A DNA stretch of 64,000 bases, taken from NCBI GenBank assembly GCA_019359125.1, contig JAHHHY010000002.1, forward strand, positions 248,001 through 312,000. Reading direction: 5' to 3'. The position numbers and the translations under genes were made by a program. Shown here one piece after another: positions 25,078 to 31,154 of the stretch. Positions within the stretch are counted from its first letter, which is position 1, and each line of letters starts with the position of its first letter. This DNA comes from Pleurocapsa minor GSE-CHR-MK 17-07R (GTDB taxonomy: Bacteria > Chloroflexota > Anaerolineae > Aggregatilineales > Phototrophicaceae). Under the pieces are notes generated by a model, which did no database searches, was not told the origin of the DNA, and was given only the letters and a program-made list of their open reading frames with translations.

Positions 25078-25199
25078 CCGCTGGCTGCACGATAGCCTGT
25101 GCAGCACATAGAACGACGCGCGATACACTTTTCAGCGGCCGGTGGAAGACCCCGGAATTGCCCTGCTCATGAGCACATCGGGCTGGGGTAATCGCGTCG
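25078..25199 (-). promoter_or_regulatory. Structured leader region upstream of nrdJ
   Basis: Several complementary segments lie in the transcript leader: 25114-25124 with 25191-25199 (nine pairs, two-base bulge); 25149-25153 with 25185-25189; 25160-25163 with 25180-25183, enclosing the palindrome TGCTCATGAGCA (25164-25175); 25084-25090 with 25099-25105 (seven pairs); and 25078-25083 with 25133-25138. The last helix crosses the first, so they would form a pseudoknot or exclude each other. I find no B12 box or other cobalamin-riboswitch core, and no NrdR boxes. A regulatory RNA is possible; the class is unknown. Confidence 0.4.
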
Positions 25200-25227
25200 G
25201 GAACCTGCTTAGCATTCTCATAACAAT

Positions 25228-25257
25228 ACTTTAGCAAACCCCCGCATCCCTGTCCAA
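25228..25257 (-). promoter_or_regulatory. Probable nrdJ promoter
   Basis: On the minus strand TTGGAC (25252-25257), an 18-base spacer and TAAAGT (25228-25233). It would start a leader of about 235 bases before the nrdJ ATG, including the structured region at 25078-25199. The rest of the 495-bp gap 24985-25479 shows no gene. Confidence 0.5.
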
Positions 25258-25450
25258 TGCCTGTGACTCGCGCTATTCCGAAGCATAAAAACTGCTCATA
25301 TGAGTGTTTTCCCACGTAATCGCAGGTTACCCACATGCGCCGTGGGATCGTCCATATGTTCTAAATTATGCCATGGATTGTTAACTTTCTGTGATATGAA
25401 TCCGGTTTGCATGGCGTTGATTTAGCGTCCGATTTGCTTTGTTCCCGCTG

Positions 25451-25459
25451 TGTTATACT
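25451..25459 (+). promoter_or_regulatory. Extended -10 promoter element for the GT2 gene
   Basis: TGTTATACT is an extended -10 element (TGn plus a 5/6 hexamer), 20 bases upstream of the glycosyltransferase start at 25480. No good -35 is seen, as is usual for extended -10 promoters. Confidence 0.5.
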
Positions 25460-25479
25460 CAAAGTGAACAGGATGGTGG

Positions 25480-26385
25480 ATGGTGATCGATCTCGGCGTT
25501 GTCATTCTCAACTGGAATACGCGGGACCTGCTGCGTAAATGTCTGCACACGGTATTTGCCTCGCAGGGAGACACGACCATGCGCGTGGTGGTGGTGGACA
25601 ATGCCTCGACCGACGGCAGCGCCGACATGGTGCGCGCCGAATTCCCCCAGGCCGAGCTGATCGTCAACGCGGATAATGTGGGCTATCCGGCTGGCAATAA
25701 TGTCGGCCTGCGCCACCTCGGCTATCACGAGGCTGGCCGCGTCGATGCAGATGCGCCGCGTTACGCGCTGCTGCTCAACCCGGACACCGAAGTCCCGCCG
25801 GATGCCCTGGCCGCGATGACGGCTTATATGGATGCGCATCCGCGGGTGGGCGTGGCCGGGCCGAAGATCCTGCTGCCGGATGGCACGCTGGACAAAGCGT
25901 GCAAGCGCGGCTTTCCCACGCCAACCGTGTCGCTGTATCATTTCATGGGGCTGGGCAAGCTGTTCCCTTACAGCAAACGCTTTGGTCGTTATAATATGAC
26001 GTTTATCGGGCCCGACCAGGAAGCCGAAGTCGATTCCGTGGTGGGCGCGTACATGCAGTTACGGCGCGAGGCCATCGTCCAGGTCGGGCTGCTGGACGAG
26101 CGGTTTTTCATGTATGCCGAGGATATCGACTGGGCCTTTCGCATCAAGGCGCAGGGATGGCAGGTGATGTATCACCCGCAGGTGCAGATTCTGCACGTGA
26201 AGCGCGCCGCCAGCCGCCAGAGCAAACGCGCGCAGTTTGAGTTCACGCGCGCCATGCTGTTATTTTATCGGAAACACTATGAGGCACAGACGCCGCGATG
26301 GCTGCACAGCCTGATTATGATGGGACTGCTGGCGAAGGGCGGGAAGCCGTTGTGGCCGGAAATTCGCCAGGCCGCGCCCCGCTGA
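25480..26385 (+). CDS. GT2 family glycosyltransferase (rhamnosyltransferase-like)
   Basis: A 301-residue GT-A fold enzyme of family 2. It begins with the nucleotide-binding strand VVILNWNTRDLLRKCL, then VVVVDNASTDGSADMV (Asp40 and Asp45), NVGYPAGNNVGLR, the DxD-like LLNPDTEVPP and the acceptor-side FMYAEDIDWAFRIKAQGW, where the Glu-Asp pair holds the catalytic base. It transfers a sugar from a nucleotide donor, likely to a lipid-linked glycan. The ATG follows AGGATGGTGG. The 3' end overlaps the following polyprenyl glycosylphosphotransferase gene, so both probably build the same exopolysaccharide or O-antigen-like glycan. Confidence 0.88.
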   Translation: MVIDLGVVILNWNTRDLLRKCLHTVFASQGDTTMRVVVVDNASTDGSADMVRAEFPQAELIVNADNVGYPAGNNVGLRHLGYHEAGRVDADAPRYALLLNPDTEVPPDALAAMTAYMDAHPRVGVAGPKILLPDGTLDKACKRGFPTPTVSLYHFMGLGKLFPYSKRFGRYNMTFIGPDQEAEVDSVVGAYMQLRREAIVQVGLLDERFFMYAEDIDWAFRIKAQGWQVMYHPQVQILHVKRAASRQSKRAQFEFTRAMLLFYRKHYEAQTPRWLHSLIMMGLLAKGGKPLWPEIRQAAPR

Positions 26386-27827
26386 AAAATGCCCGTTCCC
26401 AGCGCCTGAAGACACTGCTCAATGTCGCGCTGGTGCTGACGGACATCGCCATGCTGCTGGTCGCGTTCATCGTCGGCTACTTTGTCCGCGAGGGCGTGCA
26501 GTTCGTCTCGAACCCGGCGGTCTCGGCCCCCTTGTTCGCCTACTGGCCGACGATTGCGCTGCAGGTGCTCACCATCGGCACGATGTTTTATTTCTCGCGC
26601 ATGTACCATCAGCCGCGCGCGATCAGTCGCATCGATATGGCGCGCAGCGTCAGCGTGCTGGTCACGATCGGCTCGCTGATGGTGATGAGCCTGCAGGAAA
26701 TCTTCTTCAAGAACACCCTGTTTGACCCGGTCGATTATCCGCGCAGCCTGTTTTTCTACGTGCTGGTCTTCAGCATCATCATGGTCGTGCTGGGGCGCAT
26801 CCTCCATCGCATGGTGGTCACCGCCCTGCGCATCCGTGGGCTGGAACGCGATAACCTGCTGATCGTGGGTACGACGCGCCACGCGCGCGACCTGCTGCGC
26901 AAAATCAAGGGCAGCCCGGAGCTGGGCTACGAGATCATCGGCATGGTGCATGTCTCAAACAACAACAGCGAGTCGACGCGCACCTCGATCAGCGGCGTGC
27001 CGGTGCTGGGCACCAGCGAGAATCTTCCCGACATCATCGACGAATTTGCCGTGAAACAGGTCATCATCGCCGTGCCCGACAGCAACCGTGCCGAGGCGCT
27101 GGAAATCATCGGCCTGTGCCAGCGCGGGCAGGTGGATATCAAGATTTATCCGGACATGTTCGCTTATATCGCCGGTGATATGACGATGGGTGAGCTGGGC
27201 GATATGCCGCTCATAACCGTGCGCGACATTTCGCTGCGCGGCTGGAAGCTGAGCCTGAAACGCGGGCTGGACCTGGTCGGGTCGCTGGTGGGGATTGTGC
27301 TGCTGTCGCCGCTGCTGCTGCTGACGGCCATTCTGGTGCGTCTGGAATCGCCTGGTAACGTGTTTTATACGCAGGAGCGCATGGGCCTGGACGGCAAACC
27401 CTTCCAGATGATCAAGTTCCGCTCGATGCGCCAGGATGCCGAGGCCAAAGGTGTCGGCTGGACGGTCAAAGACGACCCGCGTGTGACGCGCATCGGCCGC
27501 ATCATGCGCAAGACCAACTGGGACGAGCTGCCCCAGCTCATCAATGTGCTGCTGGGCGAGATGAGCCTGGTGGGCCCGCGCCCGGAACGCCCGGTGTATG
27601 TCAACCAGTTCCGTTCGCAGATTCCCCGCTATATGGAACGTCATCGCGAGAAGGCCGGCATGACCGGCTGGGCGCAGGTGAACGGCCTGCGCGGCGATAC
27701 CTCGATTAATGACCGCACCAGCTATGACCTGTGGTACGTCGAAAACTGGTCGCTGTGGCTGGACATCAAGATCATCATCCGCACGGTGCTCAACATCATC
27801 ACGCGCAAGGACGAGAACGCCTACTAG
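26298..27827 (+). CDS. Exopolysaccharide polyprenyl glycosylphosphotransferase (initiating sugar transferase)
   Basis: A 509-residue membrane enzyme of the WbaP/undecaprenyl-phosphate sugar-1-phosphotransferase type. Four to five membrane helices (about 37-160) are followed by a Rossmann-like domain (NLLIVGTTRHARDLLRKI) and the C-terminal catalytic domain: RGLDLVGSLVGIVLLSPLLL, FYTQERMGLDGKPFQMIKFR, DELPQLINVLLGEMSLVGPR and KAGMTGWAQVNGLRG. It loads the first sugar-phosphate on undecaprenyl phosphate. The ATG at 26298 overlaps the GT2 gene by 88 bases; a GTG at 26352 after GGGCGGGAAG is a likely alternative that reduces the overlap to 34 bases. It closes the two-gene unit. Confidence 0.9.
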   Translation: MAAQPDYDGTAGEGREAVVAGNSPGRAPLKNARSQRLKTLLNVALVLTDIAMLLVAFIVGYFVREGVQFVSNPAVSAPLFAYWPTIALQVLTIGTMFYFSRMYHQPRAISRIDMARSVSVLVTIGSLMVMSLQEIFFKNTLFDPVDYPRSLFFYVLVFSIIMVVLGRILHRMVVTALRIRGLERDNLLIVGTTRHARDLLRKIKGSPELGYEIIGMVHVSNNNSESTRTSISGVPVLGTSENLPDIIDEFAVKQVIIAVPDSNRAEALEIIGLCQRGQVDIKIYPDMFAYIAGDMTMGELGDMPLITVRDISLRGWKLSLKRGLDLVGSLVGIVLLSPLLLLTAILVRLESPGNVFYTQERMGLDGKPFQMIKFRSMRQDAEAKGVGWTVKDDPRVTRIGRIMRKTNWDELPQLINVLLGEMSLVGPRPERPVYVNQFRSQIPRYMERHREKAGMTGWAQVNGLRGDTSINDRTSYDLWYVENWSLWLDIKIIIRTVLNIITRKDENAY

Positions 27828-27853
27828 CGGCGCGCAACCCCATAAACGTCCCG

Positions 27854-27892
27854 TACAGGTCTGCTCTCACATCCGGCTCACGCAGACCTGTA
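27854..27892. repeat. Inverted repeat before the hydrolase gene
   Basis: Perfect 11-bp arms, 27854-27864 and 27882-27892 (TACAGGTCTGC and complement), around a 17-base loop. The right arm runs into TATACT (27891-27896), a possible -10 for the gene at 27937, so it may be an operator, or an unfinished terminator of the upstream operon (no U tract). Confidence 0.7.
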
Positions 27893-27936
27893 TACTTCCC
27901 TGTCAGTATGGATTCATCTGAAACAGGATAAACATC

Positions 27937-28704
27937 ATGGGTCGTGGCAAGAAAATCGCATTGACGCTGCTGGGTGCAGTGCTGGTCGTGCTGGTGGTCG
28001 GGGTGATCGGCTTCCTCGCCTGGGTGAATAACCCGCTTCAGCCGATGCCGGAGGCGCTGGCCGCGCTGGAAAGCGACGATGCCGTCGCGGTCAGCCAGGT
28101 GGCGGGCGGCTGGTGGGAGTTTGTCCCGCAGGAAGTCAGCGCGACCACGGGCTTCATTTATTACCCGGGCGCGCTGGTCGATGCGCGCGCGTATGCGGTG
28201 ACGGCGCGGTCTGCCGCGGAGGCCGGCTATCTGGCCGCCATCGTACCCATGCCGCTGAATTTCGCCTTTTTTGATATCAACGCTGCTGACCGCGTGATCG
28301 CGGCGCATCCCGACATCGACACCTGGGTGCTGGGCGGGCACTCGCTGGGCGGCGCGATGGCGGCGCAGTATGCGGCCAATCGTCCGGATGCGCTGGCGGG
28401 ACTGGTGTTCTTCGGCTCGTTCCCCGGTCCTGGTCTCGACCTGACCGCTTCTGGCCTGACGGTGGCCAGCATCTATGCCAGCAATGACCTGCTGACCGAA
28501 ATTGCCGATGTCGACAACACCGCGCCACAGCTTCCCGCCGACACCACGTATGTGCTGATCGAGGGCGGCAACCACGCGCAGTTTGGCTACTACGGCGTCC
28601 AGTCTGGCGACGGCAGCGCCGAGATCAGCCATGCCCAGCAGGCCGCGCAGACGAATGCCGCGCTGCTGGAGGTGCTGGAAGCAGTGATGAGTACTGAGCA
28701 ATGA
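27937..28704 (+). CDS. Alpha/beta hydrolase, membrane-anchored
   Basis: A 255-residue protein with one N-terminal membrane helix or uncleaved signal (8-30, IALTLLGAVLVVLVVGVIGF) and an alpha/beta-hydrolase domain. The oxyanion region is GFIYYPGALVDARAYAVTA, the nucleophile elbow GGHSLGGAMAAQYA (Ser at the centre), and the likely catalytic His lies in EGGNHAQFGYYG. This is the pattern of the small alpha/beta hydrolase (Abhydrolase_5-like) exported group; the substrate is unknown. The last five codons (M-S-T-E-Q) and the stop lie inside a heptamer repeat array, so the C-terminus has been rewritten by the repeat. An AGGATAAAC element precedes the ATG. Confidence 0.82.
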   Translation: MGRGKKIALTLLGAVLVVLVVGVIGFLAWVNNPLQPMPEALAALESDDAVAVSQVAGGWWEFVPQEVSATTGFIYYPGALVDARAYAVTARSAAEAGYLAAIVPMPLNFAFFDINAADRVIAAHPDIDTWVLGGHSLGGAMAAQYAANRPDALAGLVFFGSFPGPGLDLTASGLTVASIYASNDLLTEIADVDNTAPQLPADTTYVLIEGGNHAQFGYYGVQSGDGSAEISHAQQAAQTNAALLEVLEAVMSTEQ

Positions 28705-28743
28705 GTGCTGAGCAATGAGTAATGAGTGCTGAGCAATAAGTGC
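28688..28743 (+). repeat. Degenerate heptamer repeat array (8 units)
   Basis: Eight contiguous seven-base units with consensus TGAGYRM: TGAGTAC, TGAGCAA, TGAGTGC, TGAGCAA, TGAGTAA, TGAGTGC, TGAGCAA, TAAGTGC. The first two units encode the end and stop of the hydrolase gene. An inverted array lies 77 bases downstream. This resembles the short tandemly repeated repetitive sequences known from cyanobacteria and other phyla. Confidence 0.88.
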
Positions 28744-28819
28744 AGGCAAGGGCAATGTAGCACGTGGATCAAGCCGTTAGTTCTATGCCCGTCTGGTGAG
28801 ACTGGTCGCATGTGCGTTA

Positions 28820-28855
28820 CACTCAGTACTCATTGCTCAGCACTCAGCACTTCAC
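28820..28855 (-). repeat. Heptamer repeat array in inverted orientation
   Basis: Read on the minus strand this is TGAGTGC, TGAGCAA, TGAGTAC, TGAGTG: the same heptamers as the array at 28688-28743 but inverted. The two arrays could pair into a long imperfect hairpin around the 76-bp stretch between them. It ends ten bases before the MazG start. Confidence 0.85.
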
Positions 28856-28865
28856 TTCACCGCCT

Positions 28866-29186
28866 ATGACCTCACACCATGACCTGTCTTATCTCACCCG
28901 CGCGATGCACGAGTTTGTGCGCGCCAAGGGCTGGTACGAGCCCGACTCGAAGCGCCCGCAGACGCCGCGCAACCTGGCGGTCTCGCTGGTGCTGGAGGCG
29001 AGCGAAGTGCTGGAGCATTATCAGTGGGGCGAAGCGTCCGCCGACCGCGCCGAGCTGGCCGGCGAACTGGCTGACGTGCTGCTGTATCTGCTGCAGATCG
29101 CCAGTATTGAGCAGATCGACCTGGGGCAGGCCGTGCTGGACAAGCTGAAAGTGAATTACACCCGCACATGGGATGCCGACCCATAA
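28866..29186 (+). CDS. MazG-like nucleotide pyrophosphohydrolase
   Basis: A 106-residue MazG-fold protein of the short RS21-C6/dCTPase-like type that hydrolyses (d)NTPs to monophosphates. The metal-binding helices are visible: VLEASEVLEHYQW with Glu44 and Glu47, and GELADVLLYLLQIA with Glu67 and Asp70 (the ExxE and ExxD sets). The ATG at 28866 is chosen because homologues begin near HDLSYLTRAMHEF and because the upstream part of the frame is repeat sequence. It probably cleans the nucleotide pool; non-canonical or cytosine nucleotides are the usual substrates of this subgroup. The next gene (proS) has its own -10 element. Confidence 0.85.
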   Translation: MTSHHDLSYLTRAMHEFVRAKGWYEPDSKRPQTPRNLAVSLVLEASEVLEHYQWGEASADRAELAGELADVLLYLLQIASIEQIDLGQAVLDKLKVNYTRTWDADP

Positions 29187-29221
29187 GCACCCGCGCCCTG
29201 TGAAACTGCCTGACGCGCTTC

Positions 29222-29227
29222 TATAAT
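29222..29227 (+). promoter_or_regulatory. -10 element for proS
   Basis: A consensus TATAAT 68 bases before the proS start. The -35 region (near 29199-29204) is poor. No T-box leader is seen in the 108-bp gap. Confidence 0.5.
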
Positions 29228-29294
29228 TGTATGCTACCATGACTATTCAGGCCTTTATGACCTTTAGTGACCCCATAAACAGGGAAAGAGACGT

Positions 29295-30734
29295 ATGGCA
29301 AATCAGGCGCTCACAAATCCAGCGGTCGATTTTTCCGAGTGGTACAACGAGATTGTGTACCGCGCAGACCTGGCCGATCAGTCCCCGGTGCGCGGCTGCA
29401 TCATCATCAAGCCGTACGGCTATGAGCTGTGGGAGGGCATCAAGAACGCGCTGGACAAACGCTTCAAGGCGACCGGCCATGTGAACGCGTATTTCCCGCT
29501 ATTCATCCCCAAGAGCTATCTCGACCGTGAGGCCCACCACGTGGAAGGTTTCAGCCCTGAACTGGCCGTCGTCACCATCGGCGGCGGTAAAGAGCTGGAG
29601 GAACCGCTGGTCGTGCGCCCCACCAGCGAGACGATCATCGGCGAAAGCATGGCCAAGTGGATTCAGAGCTATCGCGATCTGCCGCTGCTGCTGAACCAGT
29701 GGGCGAATGTGGTGCGCTGGGAGATGCGCACGCGCCCGTTCCTGCGCACGACTGAATTCCTGTGGCAGGAGGGCCATACCGCCCACGCGACCGAGGCCGA
29801 GGCCGAAGCCGAGACGCTGCAAATGCTGGACGTGTACGCCGATGTCGCCATCAATGAGGCTGCGATCCCGGTCATCAAGGGGCGCAAGACCGAAACCGAG
29901 AAGTTTGCCGGGGCGCTGCGCACGTACACCATCGAAGCGATGATGGGCGACAAGAAGGCGCTGCAAAGCGGCACCAGCCACAACCTGGGCCAGAACTTTG
30001 CCCGCGCCTTCAATATTCAGTATCTCGACCGCGGGAATCAACTGCAAACCTGCTGGACGACCTCGTGGGGCATGAGCACGCGCATGGTCGGCGCGGTGGT
30101 GATGACGCATGGCGACGAAAAAGGCCTGCGCCTGCCGCCTCGTCTGGCCCCGATTCAGGTTGTCATCGTGCCGATCTTCAAGACCGACGAGGAACAGTCG
30201 CTAGTGATGGCGGCTGTGGATGGCCTGAAGCGCGCTCTGCTGGACGCCGATATTCGCGTGCACGTGGACACGCGTGAACAGCAGCCCGGCTTCAAGTTCA
30301 ATGACTGGGAGATGCGCGGCGTGCCCGTGCGCCTGGAAATCGGCCCGCGTGACGTGGCCGGTGGCACGGTTGTGGCGGGCCGCCGCGATATGCCCGGCAA
30401 GGAAGGCAAGCGCTTCCTGAAGCAGGAAAATATCGCCCCCCAGGTGCGCGACCTGCTGACCGAGATTCAGGCGAGCATGCTGGCCCAGGCGACGACTTTC
30501 CGCGATGCCAACACGTTTGATGTGAAGACCTACGACGAATTCCGTGGGGTGATCGAGCAGGGCGGCTTTGCCCGCGTCTGGTTCGCTGGCAGCGATGCCG
30601 ACCTCACAAAAATCAAACAGGAGACAGCAGCGACGCACCGCTGCACCCCGCTGGAACAGCCCGGCGGCAGCGGCACCTGCTTCTTCACCGGCCAGCCAGC
30701 CGACAGCGTGGCGATTTTCGCCCGCGCCTACTGA
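29295..30734 (+). CDS. proS: Prolyl-tRNA synthetase (short, archaeal/eukaryote-like type)
   Basis: A 479-residue class II synthetase that charges tRNA-Pro. Class motifs are present: motif 2 FLRTTEFLWQEGHTAH and motif 3 GMSTRMVGAVVMTHGDEKGL; the anticodon-binding domain follows (IQVVIVPIFK). There is no INS editing insert; the chain ends with the C-terminal extension typical of this type, finishing in FARAY with the terminal Tyr that the family uses. A conserved CFFTGQPAD segment precedes it. The ATG follows AGGGAAAGAGACGT. The gene is monocistronic between a TATAAT element and a strong terminator. Confidence 0.94.
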   Translation: MANQALTNPAVDFSEWYNEIVYRADLADQSPVRGCIIIKPYGYELWEGIKNALDKRFKATGHVNAYFPLFIPKSYLDREAHHVEGFSPELAVVTIGGGKELEEPLVVRPTSETIIGESMAKWIQSYRDLPLLLNQWANVVRWEMRTRPFLRTTEFLWQEGHTAHATEAEAEAETLQMLDVYADVAINEAAIPVIKGRKTETEKFAGALRTYTIEAMMGDKKALQSGTSHNLGQNFARAFNIQYLDRGNQLQTCWTTSWGMSTRMVGAVVMTHGDEKGLRLPPRLAPIQVVIVPIFKTDEEQSLVMAAVDGLKRALLDADIRVHVDTREQQPGFKFNDWEMRGVPVRLEIGPRDVAGGTVVAGRRDMPGKEGKRFLKQENIAPQVRDLLTEIQASMLAQATTFRDANTFDVKTYDEFRGVIEQGGFARVWFAGSDADLTKIKQETAATHRCTPLEQPGGSGTCFFTGQPADSVAIFARAY

Positions 30735-30761
30735 TTTCAGCGGTTTTCGCGGCGTACAACT

Positions 30762-30817
30762 CACGCCTCCCACTGCTTTTCCGGTCGCCGGAAAGCCGTG
30801 GGAGGCGTGCTGTTTTG
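30762..30817 (+). terminator. Rho-independent terminator after proS
   Basis: A long hairpin: a 12-bp outer stem (30762-30773 with 30798-30809) and an inner stem formed by 30777-30784 with 30788-30795, followed by TGCTGTTTT. Confidence 0.88.
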
Positions 30818-31154
30818 AGCGTTGCCGCCTCCAATTCGTCACTTTCGCACAATGGGCGGCACACTTCACTTGTGCAGATGTAAACCATTTTGTAACAATA
30901 CTGAGCGTTGGCTTAAACGTTTTGGTATTGTGCACGAGGTTTAACATCTATGGTTTATAATGAGTTGTTGATTGCGTGAATTTGGCCGATTTGTTACAAT
31001 TGGCACAAATACAGGTGTTTTCCAAAAAGTGTTTTTAGACTTCTTTCTAGCTCACACAAGACACCTACAGGAAAATACCGCGCATCAAAGCAGCGCAGAT
31101 ACTCCCGCCGCGTGAGACAGACCGTACACGTGGCAGGTTCATGTAGGATGGGTT
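30818..31154 (+). promoter_or_regulatory. Upstream region of the tandem-NYN gene
   Basis: This 337-bp AT-richer gap holds TATAAT at 30956-30961, which could start a leader of nearly 190 bases, though no proper -35 precedes it. A second TTGTTACAATTG stretch near 30991 is palindrome-like. A TAGGATGGG ribosome-binding site lies just before the ATG at 31155. No RNA gene was recognised. Confidence 0.4.

Noticed and set aside
25000-25260. Cobalamin riboswitch before nrdJ
   Set aside because: GGAAGACC and GGCCGCTG stretches recall parts of it, but they occur in the wrong order or strand and the B12 box and core are missing.
28688-28855. CRISPR-like array
   Set aside because: The units are seven bases long, contiguous and without spacers; the second set is inverted.
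29187-29294. T-box leader before proS
   Set aside because: The gap is only 108 bp and shows no T-box sequence or terminator/antiterminator pair.
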